Assembly (NCBI GenBank): GCA_010024385.1
Contig: RGHD01000006.1
Span: forward strand, 1-45,548
Length of the DNA: 45,548 nt
DNA from: Actinomycetota bacterium
GTDB lineage: Bacteria; Actinomycetota; Actinomycetes; Nanopelagicales; Nanopelagicaceae
Direction of reading: 5' to 3'
Each line of letters opens with the position of its first letter. Positions within the stretch are counted from its first letter, which is position 1. The position numbers and the translations under genes are program-made. Below, in pieces: positions 1-6,835 of this stretch. The notes under the pieces are model-generated. The model did no database searches. It had not been told where the DNA came from and worked only from the letters and a program-made list of their open reading frames with translations.

Positions 1-28
1 AAGAAGACTCCTCTTTTATAATTCGATA

Positions 29-250
29 ATGCAAAGTGGAAAAAATTTAGAAATCCAATTTCTAGCTTATGGATGGGGCCTAGGCCTTACTCTGAAGTTA
101 AATGGCTTCCAAGTCTTTGGGATCAGTGTCCTGCTTTATGCCGCGCAAGTTATTTTGAGCGGACTGTGGCTAAGTAAGTTCAATTATGGACCATTTGAGT
201 GGGTCTGGCGATGCGTCACGTATTGGAAAATTCTTTCAATTGAGGCTTAA
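29..250 (+). CDS. Short DUF418-like (YeiB C-terminal) membrane fragment gene
   Basis: A 73-residue protein that resembles only the C-terminal end of DUF418/YeiB membrane proteins. It has two hydrophobic segments, a YGWGLGL stretch, and the family-typical tail LSKFNYGPFEWVWRCVTY. DUF418 proteins usually have several more helices upstream, so this is a truncated domain. The frame is open to the left edge, so a longer protein cannot be excluded. However, a perfect TATAAT at 17-22 lies exactly 6 nt before the ATG, which suggests a leaderless gene that really starts here. It is the first of the small genes separated by 20-bp repeats. The function is unknown; it may be a captured or decayed fragment. 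Confidence 0.55.
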   Translation: MQSGKNLEIQFLAYGWGLGLTLKLNGFQVFGISVLLYAAQVILSGLWLSKFNYGPFEWVWRCVTYWKILSIEA

Positions 251-263
251 CTTAATCTTTCCG

Positions 264-283
264 GCTTATAGGGCGACTCTTCT
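264..283 (+). repeat. 20-bp cassette-junction repeat, copy A
   Basis: The core GCTTATAGGGCGACTCTTCT is identical to the copies at 727 and 1269. It starts 13 nt after the stop codon of the upstream small gene and ends just before the TAGAAT promoter box (286-291) of the next gene. Confidence 0.85.
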
Positions 284-297
284 CTTAGAATTACGAA

Positions 298-711
298 ATG
301 GAATCGTTTTCAAGTAAAGGCATAAAAAATGGCCTTGGCATAAGAGGAATAATTGGCGCAATAGGCCTAGGTTTTATCTGCCTCTATCAGCCACTCTTTG
401 TAACTAGTTCGAGCTTACTGTGGGCAAAAATATTGCTTGTTCTTGCTGCAGCCGTATATGTCGCCTTCTCCATAATTTGGGATAGAAAATTCCTACTGCT
501 TACTAATGTTCAATTAATAGCTGCTGTAATGCTTCTCGGCATTTCTGTTGCAACCGGAGAATTCCTATTTATTGCTTTGGGGTTATTTCTTCACGCAATT
601 TGGGATTTATGGCATCTAGCAACTCAAAAAAGATATGTGCCATGGTGGTACGCAGGGGCATGTGTTTATGTTGATCTGGCAGCTGTGGCATTAATTTTGG
701 TGAATCAATGA
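298..711 (+). CDS. Small four-helix membrane protein, unknown function
   Basis: A 137-residue protein with four to five predicted hydrophobic helices. Its most distinctive part is near residues 98-127: an HAIWDLWH motif, then WWYAGACVYVD. Small membrane proteins with an H-x-x-W-D-x-x-H motif followed by WY..C...D exist (DUF6010-like), but the assignment is tentative. The start is supported by TAGAAT at 286-291, 6 nt before the ATG, so the mRNA is probably leaderless. Base use is AT-rich compared with genes right of 2 kb, which suggests transfer. It lies between repeat copies A and B as a one-gene unit. Confidence 0.7.
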   Translation: MESFSSKGIKNGLGIRGIIGAIGLGFICLYQPLFVTSSSLLWAKILLVLAAAVYVAFSIIWDRKFLLLTNVQLIAAVMLLGISVATGEFLFIALGLFLHAIWDLWHLATQKRYVPWWYAGACVYVDLAAVALILVNQ

Positions 712-726
712 CCACCAAAGTATCGG

Positions 727-750
727 GCTTATAGGGCGACTCTTCTTTAT
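727..750 (+). repeat. 20-bp cassette-junction repeat, copy B
   Basis: Identical 20-nt core at 727-746, plus a TTAT extension shared with copy C. It begins 15 nt after the stop codon of the membrane-protein gene. Confidence 0.85.
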
Positions 751-785
751 TTGAACTATTTAAACGCAGAGAATATAATTTTGGA

Positions 786-1253
786 ATGAATTTTCCCCAC
801 CTTTATTCTGTTGAACGTCAATTTAATGTTTCTGTCGACAAACTTTGGCACGCGTGGACAGATGCTTCTGCTCTTGAAGTGTGGCACCACCCGGTTGGAA
901 TGAGCTGTGTACCTGGATCGACTCATTCTGAATTGGAAATTGACGGATTGTGGGCTTACGCAGTACAAGTTCCCGGTCGAGAATCTATTTCATATTTCTT
1001 CGGTAAATATACTTTAATTCAAGAGAATCTTCGGTTCGAGCACTCAATGCACTACACGGAATCTAAGAATGAATTTGAAGATAAAGATTTCAATACCCCG
1101 GCACATCAAATATCAGTTGAATTTGAATCTCGGGGAGATAAATCGTGGTCGAAATTTAGCCAATATGGTGAAGCGCCAGAAGGGCAAGTAGCTCTGATGG
1201 CTCAAGGAATTGAAAGTTACTTTGATTCTTTAGACGCGTTCCTAAAATCTTAG
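786..1253 (+). CDS. SRPBCC / AHSA1-like domain protein
   Basis: A 155-residue single-domain protein of the START-like SRPBCC fold, close to the AHSA1 (activator of Hsp90 ATPase-like) group. It opens with a strand and the helix typical of the family (VERQFNVSVDKLWHAWTD, residues 9-26) and ends in a long C-terminal helix. Such proteins bind hydrophobic ligands in a central cavity; the ligand here is unknown. TATAAT at 774-779 is exactly 6 nt before the ATG, so the gene is probably leaderless. It is flanked by repeat copies B and C and has no functional link to its neighbours. Confidence 0.8.
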   Translation: MNFPHLYSVERQFNVSVDKLWHAWTDASALEVWHHPVGMSCVPGSTHSELEIDGLWAYAVQVPGRESISYFFGKYTLIQENLRFEHSMHYTESKNEFEDKDFNTPAHQISVEFESRGDKSWSKFSQYGEAPEGQVALMAQGIESYFDSLDAFLKS

Positions 1254-1268
1254 ACAAATTTTCTTCCA

Positions 1269-1292
1269 GCTTATAGGGCGACTCTTCTTTAT
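1269..1292 (+). repeat. 20-bp cassette-junction repeat, copy C
   Basis: Identical core at 1269-1288, plus TTAT. It begins 15 nt after the stop codon of the SRPBCC gene. The gene to its right is on the opposite strand, so the repeat is not simply the promoter of a downstream gene. Confidence 0.85.
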
Positions 1293-1303
1293 CGTGCCTT
1301 GAT

Positions 1304-1711
1304 TCAGAACCCTTGTTCTATCGCTAGCCAGGAATCTGGATGAGCTAACTCAGAAAAACCTAAATCTTTGTAGACACCATGAGCATCACGTGTTTTTAAA
1401 AGTAGCCTAAAAGCAGGAAGATGGTTGAAATAATCAATCGCTGCCTTTGTGATTGCATGGCCAACACCTTTTCCTCTTGAATTAGGTTCAACATAAACAT
1501 CACACAACCAACCAAATGTGCATGTGTCAGTAACTAATCGTCCAACGCCAATGAAACTATTGTCATTATCAATTATTGAAATAGGAATGGAATTTGCAAA
1601 TGATTGCTTTACTACCTCCGGATCACGGCCAAAAGCCCAATATGAGTCCTTTGTCAGCCATTCAATCACCTTGGGTAGGTTCAAATCGGTTGGGTCATAG
1701 CTAATTTTCAT
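1304..1711 (-). CDS. GNAT family N-acetyltransferase
   Basis: A 135-residue single-domain GNAT enzyme that would transfer an acetyl group from acetyl-CoA to an unknown amine. The acetyl-CoA pyrophosphate-binding motif RGKGVG is near residues 80-85, after the V.P..RG pattern of motif A. The C-terminal half has the usual Y..LGF signature (YKDLGF). The start is supported by TATTAT on the minus strand (plus-strand 1719-1724), 7 nt before the ATG. It is the last unit of the repeat-punctuated stretch and the only one in reverse orientation. Its 3' end lies 15 nt from repeat copy C. Confidence 0.85.
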   Translation of the reverse strand: MKISYDPTDLNLPKVIEWLTKDSYWAFGRDPEVVKQSFANSIPISIIDNDNSFIGVGRLVTDTCTFGWLCDVYVEPNSRGKGVGHAITKAAIDYFNHLPAFRLLLKTRDAHGVYKDLGFSELAHPDSWLAIEQGF

Positions 1712-1728
1712 GCATCAGATAATACCTC

Positions 1729-1971
1729 TTAAATTTTGAGTAAATGTTGACAACTCACTTCAACCACAAATCTGGCATTAAAGGATGTTTTACTTTTGGA
1801 CTTTAAATTAGGGATACTAAAATTGTAGTGCGATGGACTTATTACAGAAGATATAGCTCTACCTAAATCTAAGTGATCAGATTGAACCCAGTTAGGTATT
1901 TCTTGGCTACCAGCACCTTTTTCTAGTACACATTTGCAGCATTCAAGTCCAACTTTATCACCTATTTCACC
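1729..1971 (-). pseudogene. Possible gene remnant with no start codon
   Basis: The only structured content I see in the roughly 345-nt gap 1712-2056 is an 81-codon open frame on the minus strand. It reads protein-like, with a cysteine cluster (LECCKCV) and a DHLDLGRAI stretch. It begins right after an in-frame TAG and contains no early ATG, GTG or TTG, so it cannot be translated normally. It is AT-rich like the accessory genes to its left. It may be a decayed gene or a chance open frame. I do not recognise a family. Confidence 0.25.
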
Positions 1972-2056
1972 CTAGGCACGCTACAGAAATTTAATTCATG
2001 GCTGACTAACTGGCTGTGCCCGCAACTTGGCGTCATTTTCAATTTATAATGCATTT

Positions 2057-2566
2057 ATGACTATTGGACTTAATCGCCTCCTAGCTCACATGGCATGGGC
2101 AAATCAGAAAACTATTGCCCATCTGCAAACACTTCCCGAAGCCTGCCTTAGCGCATATGCAACTAATCCCGAGTGGCATGCTGCAGAGATTATTTATCAC
2201 ATTGTTGATTCAGCTGATCACTACGCTTTTCGCATCAGTGGCATCCCAGCACTTACTAAACCAGGGGAGCCCTGCATTGATGATGTGAAAGTGATTGCAG
2301 ACCTAACACGCCTTAAAGAGCAAGCAGCGATTGTGGACAAAGCCTTACTTGAGTGCGTGAAGTTAGAAGATGTTCAGATTGAGTTTAAGAACTATGAAGA
2401 CAAAATGGTTAAAAGGTGGCGCTCAACCATCCTCTCACAAGCCATCCATCACGCCACCGAGCATCGAGCTCAGTTGGCATCTGCCCTAGAGGCAAAAGGC
2501 TTTAAGCCAATGGATCTAGATGAGTTGGATCTGTGGGCCTTTGAGATTGAAACAGAGTCTAAGTAA
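2057..2566 (+). CDS. DinB-like four-helix-bundle protein
   Basis: A 169-residue protein of the DinB/YfiT superfamily, metal-binding four-helix bundles that often act as thiol-dependent S-transferases. Candidate metal-binding histidines appear in the usual places: EWHAAEIIYHIVDSADHY near residues 39-56, and HHATEHRAQL near the C-terminus. A TTG at 2027 in the same frame is less likely as the start, because TATAAT at 2045-2050 sits exactly 6 nt before the ATG at 2057, the leaderless spacing seen throughout the window. The substrate is unknown. A second, divergent DinB-like protein lies at 29246. Confidence 0.85.
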   Translation: MTIGLNRLLAHMAWANQKTIAHLQTLPEACLSAYATNPEWHAAEIIYHIVDSADHYAFRISGIPALTKPGEPCIDDVKVIADLTRLKEQAAIVDKALLECVKLEDVQIEFKNYEDKMVKRWRSTILSQAIHHATEHRAQLASALEAKGFKPMDLDELDLWAFEIETESK

Positions 2567-2614
2567 GTTCTTAACTCTAAGTTTTATTTCATTACGTGAG
2601 GTATTCTCATTCCC

Positions 2615-2938
2615 ATGGCCTGGTTTCTGCTTTCAATTGCAATTGTTGCTGAAATTGCAGGGACTCTATTTTTAAAGGCCAGCGATGGGCTTAGCAAACT
2701 TTGGCCATCTCTTGGAGTTGCACTCGGATATGTGATCGCCTTCTCACTTATGGCTATTTCCCTTAAGAAATTAGAAGTCGGGATTACCTATGCCATCTGG
2801 TCTGGGGTGGGAATTATGGGAGCAGCTATTGGTGGGGCAATTTTCTTTGATCAGCAACTTTCCAGATTAAATATTATTGGTATGGCAATCATTATTGTTG
2901 GCGTAGTAGTAATGAACCTAGGCGGGGTAGGTCACTGA
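2615..2938 (+). CDS. Small multidrug resistance (SMR) family transporter
   Basis: A 107-residue inner-membrane protein with four helices, the standard SMR/EmrE length. The essential membrane-embedded glutamate is present in the first helix (AEIAGTLFLK, near residue 13). The family signature YAIWSGVG is in the third helix. SMR dimers export cationic drugs or guanidinium in exchange for protons. TATTCT at 2602-2607, 7 nt before the ATG, indicates a leaderless mRNA. The 3' end overlaps the converging TipAS gene by 7 nt. Specificity (drug versus guanidinium) cannot be told from what I can see. Confidence 0.92.
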   Translation: MAWFLLSIAIVAEIAGTLFLKASDGLSKLWPSLGVALGYVIAFSLMAISLKKLEVGITYAIWSGVGIMGAAIGGAIFFDQQLSRLNIIGMAIIIVGVVVMNLGGVGH

Positions 2939-3294
2939 GCCCATATCGCATCATGGACATATTGAGCTAATCCTTTTACTCGTCCGTCGTAGTACTCCTT
3001 AAAGCGTGGGTCTTCTACATACATCACTGCCAAGTTCTTTTGCATCTCAATGGAGCAGTCATAAAACCATTTTGTAATTGCGGCCCGATGAGCAATGACC
3101 GCCTCTTTAGTTTTGGGGGAGTCAATGGGAAGGCTATTGCCAAAAGCATAAACAAATAGCTCAGTTGCAGCTTCTTGATCTACTTTTGCTGCTTCAAAAT
3201 CTGCCTTGGAGTATTTAGAAGTTTTAGACTTTGATTGACGATAGGCATCAGTATTGCCCCATCGTGCTTGGACTTCTTCCTCATACAGACTCAT
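2932..3294 (-). CDS. Stand-alone TipAS antibiotic-binding domain protein
   Basis: A 120-residue all-helical protein matching the C-terminal drug-recognition domain of TipA-type regulators, seen in the EEEVQARWGNTDAYRQS opening and the FYDCS...M..MYV.DPRF..YYD core. TipAS domains bind thiopeptide and other antibiotics. The usual MerR DNA-binding half is absent, as in the short TipAS form, which suggests drug sequestration. It starts 2 nt after the DUF1761 gene and is probably co-transcribed with it. It converges on the SMR pump gene with overlapping 3' ends. Confidence 0.88.
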   Translation of the reverse strand: MSLYEEEVQARWGNTDAYRQSKSKTSKYSKADFEAAKVDQEAATELFVYAFGNSLPIDSPKTKEAVIAHRAAITKWFYDCSIEMQKNLAVMYVEDPRFKEYYDGRVKGLAQYVHDAIWAQ

Positions 3295-3296
3295 GA

Positions 3297-3725
3297 TTAG
3301 TTAAGAACGGCGATGATAGCTCCAGCAATTGTTAAGTTCATTGCATCATTGGCGGTTTCAATGATCCAAACTTTTAGGTTCTCTCCACCAAAGAGGCGGT
3401 GGGAGAGGGATGAAAACATAGAAATACCAACACCGAGAGCAAAACCAACACCTGCGCCATTGAGAGCACCAAAGTTTGCATCATGGAGTTGTAAGGAGTT
3501 AATGATGACTCCCAAAGTCAAAGTCTGGATTAATACGCCAAGAATGGTTCCGCCAAAGAGAAGAGCTGGCTTGTTTTGTTCACCAGTGAGTTGACCACTG
3601 AGGTTGCCTTTAGCTTTCATCCAGACTGGATAGAAAGTCTTTGGTCCAAACCAAATTGCACCGCTGATGAATGAGACGACAAAAGCTGCAAGTACTGCGA
3701 GAAGGTTCAAGCCTGTAAATGTCAT
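3297..3725 (-). CDS. DUF1761 membrane protein
   Basis: A 142-residue protein with four hydrophobic segments and the DUF1761 N-terminal pattern, helix then ISGAIWFGPKTFYPVWMK. Family function is unknown. A TTG 21 nt further upstream (3746) would add seven residues, but the ATG ending at 3725 is favoured: TACGAT on the minus strand (plus-strand 3732-3737) lies exactly 6 nt before it, and family members start close to this helix. It leads a two-gene unit with the TipAS gene and is divergent from the YCII gene. Confidence 0.82.
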   Translation of the reverse strand: MTFTGLNLLAVLAAFVVSFISGAIWFGPKTFYPVWMKAKGNLSGQLTGEQNKPALLFGGTILGVLIQTLTLGVIINSLQLHDANFGALNGAGVGFALGVGISMFSSLSHRLFGGENLKVWIIETANDAMNLTIAGAIIAVLN

Positions 3726-3731
3726 GCCTAA

Positions 3732-3783
3732 ATCGTACAGAATCAACTGTAATTTCTTGAATTAATACTAGGTGTTTTATAAT
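3732..3783. promoter_or_regulatory. Divergent leaderless promoter pair
   Basis: The minus-strand -10 box TACGAT (plus-strand 3732-3737) drives the DUF1761 gene. The plus-strand -10 box TATAAT (3778-3783) drives the YCII gene. Each lies exactly 6 nt from its start codon. No clear -35 boxes are visible. Confidence 0.6.
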
Positions 3784-3789
3784 TTCGGT

Positions 3790-4119
3790 ATGAAATTTCT
3801 TGTCTCAGTCATTGATAGCCAAACACGATCACCTCACACACCGCAAGAGATACAGGCTATTGATGATTTCAATGACAAGCTCTCTGCCAATGGCCAGCGC
3901 ATCTTTGCTGGTGGTCTAGAATCACCAGATTCTGCAATAGTTTTTGATAACCGTAATGGTGCTAATAAAAGTAGCGAAGGACCATTTATTTCATCCGATG
4001 AGTTCTTTAGTGGTTTTTGGATCATTGAGGCAGAGTCTTTGGAGATTGCCAAGGAACTTGCCGCCGAAGGCTCTAGAAGTTGTAACAGAAAAGTAGAGCT
4101 ACGCCCATTACTGGGGTAA
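3790..4119 (+). CDS. YCII-related domain protein
   Basis: A 109-residue cytoplasmic protein of the YCII-like ferredoxin-like fold. Recognisable elements are the EGPF...DEFFSGFWIIEAESLEIAKELA core and the ..VELRPL ending common in actinobacterial YCII proteins. The reaction is unknown; distant relatives include dehydrochlorinase-like enzymes and domains attached to sigma factors. The ATG at 3790 is chosen over a GTG at 3772 because TATAAT at 3778-3783 is 6 nt before it. Confidence 0.82.
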   Translation: MKFLVSVIDSQTRSPHTPQEIQAIDDFNDKLSANGQRIFAGGLESPDSAIVFDNRNGANKSSEGPFISSDEFFSGFWIIEAESLEIAKELAAEGSRSCNRKVELRPLLG

Positions 4120-4181
4120 TAAGTAGCTTTTTGCTGACAAGTTTTACTTTATACAAAAGCTTTCCAAGATAGGCTTAAGTA

Positions 4182-5369
4182 ATGTCGATGCCAGCTATGA
4201 CCAATCGTGAAGCGATTCGAGTCGGGCTACCTATCTTCATTACAGCAATCAATATGCGGGCTGGATTAACGATTATGAGCCCGCTTTATCCGATTCTAAA
4301 AGAGCAGTACAACTTGAGCTCTTTCCAACTCTCCTTTTTAACTTCTCTTTCGGTTCTTTGCTTTGCAGGCAGTGCCTTCTTAATGCCACTTGTGGGCAAG
4401 ATTGGCGGAACCAACAAGGTTATTGCATGGACACTGACGGTTTTATCTGCTGCAATTTTCCTTCGCACAGTTGGTAACGTGCCAATGCTCTTTATCTCAT
4501 CTGTAACTGTTGGCATTGCAATTGCAGTTCTTAACTTCTCTTTGCCTGTCTGGGTGAAGGAGAACGCTCCTGATCATTCAGGACTCTTAACCGGAATTTA
4601 CATAACAATCATGGGCACATTTGCCGCACTCTCTGTGGCAGTGGCCGTACCACTTGCGCAGGCAAGTGCATGGGGCTGGCGCTTATCGATGATTCCTTGG
4701 TTAGTAATTGGTGTGATTTCATCTGGCTGGTGGTTACTGCGGATTTCAAAATCTAAGGAATCAGGGCACATGGAAGTGAGCTCTAAGTTTCATAGGGCTC
4801 TTTTTAAAAAACCTGGCGCGTGGAGCATTTCAATCTTCTTTGGTCTGCAATCCATGCTTTTCTATGGCACAGCAACATGGCTACCAACAATCTTGGTTTC
4901 TAAGGGTTACACCCTTAGCCATGCCGGATTAGCTGTCTCGATTACTGGCTTTCTTGGTTCTGCTATTGGTATTGCAGCACCGCACTATGCATCCAAGTTA
5001 AAGAACATGCGAATGTTCTTATTCTGGATGGGCATCATGGTTGCAGCCAGTTTTGCTGCAGTGATTTTTGATAGCGGTTGGCGATTAATCATCTGGCTAC
5101 TCATCTCTAATGTCGGACTCTCAGTCACTTTTCCTCTTTCTCTCCTACTCACAGTTACGCGCAGTATTGATGCGGGGGAGACTCGATCACTTTCCATCAT
5201 GGCTCAATCCATTGGTTATCTCATGGCCGCCTTTGCCCCTGGAATCGTTGGAGCGATCTTTGATATCACCTTGAGTTGGAGCGCAGCATTGCTCGTGCCA
5301 GTTGCACTTGGAATATCCCTTGCTTTTGTTGGCTACTTTGCAGGAAAAGCCGAAAAGATAGAGATATAG
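4182..5369 (+). CDS. MFS transporter, CynX/NimT-like
   Basis: A 395-residue major facilitator with about twelve hydrophobic helices and a central cytoplasmic loop near residues 190-205. The N-terminal INMRAGLTIMSPLYPILKE stretch resembles the CynX/NimT (cyanate / 2-nitroimidazole) branch, where an R-x-x conserved pattern follows the first helix. The substrate cannot be told. TAGGCT at 4170-4175, 6 nt before the ATG, indicates a leaderless start. It stands alone between the YCII gene and uppP. Confidence 0.85.
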   Translation: MSMPAMTNREAIRVGLPIFITAINMRAGLTIMSPLYPILKEQYNLSSFQLSFLTSLSVLCFAGSAFLMPLVGKIGGTNKVIAWTLTVLSAAIFLRTVGNVPMLFISSVTVGIAIAVLNFSLPVWVKENAPDHSGLLTGIYITIMGTFAALSVAVAVPLAQASAWGWRLSMIPWLVIGVISSGWWLLRISKSKESGHMEVSSKFHRALFKKPGAWSISIFFGLQSMLFYGTATWLPTILVSKGYTLSHAGLAVSITGFLGSAIGIAAPHYASKLKNMRMFLFWMGIMVAASFAAVIFDSGWRLIIWLLISNVGLSVTFPLSLLLTVTRSIDAGETRSLSIMAQSIGYLMAAFAPGIVGAIFDITLSWSAALLVPVALGISLAFVGYFAGKAEKIEI

Positions 5370-5423
5370 GGGCTATAGAAAGCTTGGCCAGTTACCATTG
5401 TGCATTAACTGCGGAATGAAAAG

Positions 5424-6266
5424 GTGTTCACTTTGTTTGAATCAATAGTTCTGGGGATCGTTCAAGGTCTTACAGAGTTTCTACCTATTTCATCTAGTGC
5501 CCACCAGCGCATTGTTGGAGAGTTCTTTAGCAATGCCCAAGATCCAGGAGCTCGCTTCACCGCAATTACTCAAATTGGCACAGAGTTAGCCGTTCTCATC
5601 TTTTTTAGAAATGACATCAAAAACATTGGTTTAGCTTGGTTTAATCAAGCTGTATTACGCAAAGAATTAAATGCAGATCATAAACCGCTAGCTCGCATGG
5701 GCTGGCTCATTATTGTAGGTAGCCTTCCAATCGTTTTCTTGGGTTATCTTGGTAAAGACATTATTACCAATGATTTCCGCTCACTTTGGCTCATTTCTTC
5801 TTCTTTGATTGTCTTCGGTGTGATTCTTGGATTAGCAGATCACTACGGAAAGAAAGAGAAGGGCTTGAGTGAACTCAACGTGAAACACGGCATCCTTTAC
5901 GGTCTAGCCCAATCACTAGCTCTGATCCCAGGTGTTTCTCGCTCTGGTGCAACGATTGCAATGGGTCGCTATCTCGGTTACACCCGCGAGGCTGCGCTGC
6001 GCTATTCATTCCTCTTAGCTCTGCCAGCAGTCTTTGGCAGTGGCTTCTATCAACTCAAAGATGCTTTTGGTTCAGGCGCTTCTAATGTTTACACCTTGCC
6101 TCAAACTTTTATTGCAACTGCAATTGCCTTTGTTGTTGGCTACGCCGTCATTGCCTGGCTACTAAAGTTTGTAACAACAAAGTCCTTCATGCCCTTCATC
6201 ATCTACAGAATCGCACTTGGAACTACAGTGTTGGTCCTATTGAGCGCCGGTATTATTAATCCATGA
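5424..6266 (+). CDS. uppP: Undecaprenyl-diphosphatase
   Basis: A 280-residue integral membrane enzyme that dephosphorylates undecaprenyl diphosphate to recycle the lipid carrier for peptidoglycan and other wall polymers; it can also confer bacitracin tolerance. Both family signatures are present: GLTEFLPISSSAHQRI near residues 15-30, with the catalytic glutamate, and PGVSRSGATIAMGRYLG near residues 165-185. The length is normal. The start is a GTG preceded directly by AAAAG, with TTG a few codons later as an alternative. It overlaps the next gene by ATGA. Confidence 0.95.
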   Translation: MFTLFESIVLGIVQGLTEFLPISSSAHQRIVGEFFSNAQDPGARFTAITQIGTELAVLIFFRNDIKNIGLAWFNQAVLRKELNADHKPLARMGWLIIVGSLPIVFLGYLGKDIITNDFRSLWLISSSLIVFGVILGLADHYGKKEKGLSELNVKHGILYGLAQSLALIPGVSRSGATIAMGRYLGYTREAALRYSFLLALPAVFGSGFYQLKDAFGSGASNVYTLPQTFIATAIAFVVGYAVIAWLLKFVTTKSFMPFIIYRIALGTTVLVLLSAGIINP

Positions 6267-6835
6267 GCAAGGCACAAATCACTGCGCACCTAAAGAAATT
6301 TGATAAAGCTCAACGAGACATCTTGAGCCAGCTTCGCAAAGAGATCCTAGAAGAGCTACCAACTGCCAAAGAGATCATTAAATACGGTATTCCAACCTTT
6401 GCAATTGAGGCAGTGCCCATTCTTGGCTTTGATGGATATAAAGCCCATAACTCACTTTTTCCTTATAGCGGCTCCACAAATAAGTATCTAGAAAAAGAGT
6501 TAGCTAAATACGTTCAGACCAAAGGCTCTATTCATTTTGCACTAGATAAGCCCTTTCCACGCACACTACTAAAGAAGATTATTAAGGTAAGAATCACTCA
6601 AATCAATGCTTCCTATCCCAACAAGGGCGGGGAGTACTTAGAGTTCTATGGCAATGGCGTGCTCAAAGCTAAAGGAAAAATGAAGCAGGGCAAACTACAT
6701 GGCTATTGGGAGTGGTTTAGAAAAGATGGAACCAAGCTGCGCTCTGGCACATTTGCGGCAGGGGAGCAGTCAGGTTTATGGACTACGTATGATCAAAGCG
6801 GTAAGGCGTATAAGAAAACTAACTTTCCAAGTTAA
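6263..6835 (+). CDS. DUF1801 domain fused to MORN/YwqK-like repeats
   Basis: A 190-residue cytoplasmic protein in two parts. Residues 1-110 match DUF1801 (YdhG-like, frataxin-like fold), with EIIKYGIPTF and a KGSIHFALDKPFP segment. Residues 122-185 hold MORN_2/YwqK-type repeats of the form YGNGVLKAKGKMKQGKLHG, then W.WFRKDGTKLRSG and GLWTTYD. The function of either part is unclear, and the combination is unusual. ATGA overlap with uppP implies translational coupling. Its stop codon shares bases with that of the converging tldE gene. Confidence 0.82.
   Translation: MSKAQITAHLKKFDKAQRDILSQLRKEILEELPTAKEIIKYGIPTFAIEAVPILGFDGYKAHNSLFPYSGSTNKYLEKELAKYVQTKGSIHFALDKPFPRTLLKKIIKVRITQINASYPNKGGEYLEFYGNGVLKAKGKMKQGKLHGYWEWFRKDGTKLRSGTFAAGEQSGLWTTYDQSGKAYKKTNFPS

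Noticed and set aside
245-292. Classical integron attC site around repeat copy A (GCTTAAC at 245-251 fits RYYYAAC)
   Set aside because: No matching GTTRRRY partner at proper spacing, and copies B and C lack the box, so the match is probably chance. No integrase is in view.
264-1292. CRISPR array
   Set aside because: Only three repeats, spaced 460-540 bp apart with whole genes between, and no cas genes.
1712-2056. tRNA or integration site at the right edge of the cassette-like stretch
   Set aside because: No cloverleaf-like sequence or repeat copy could be found there by eye.
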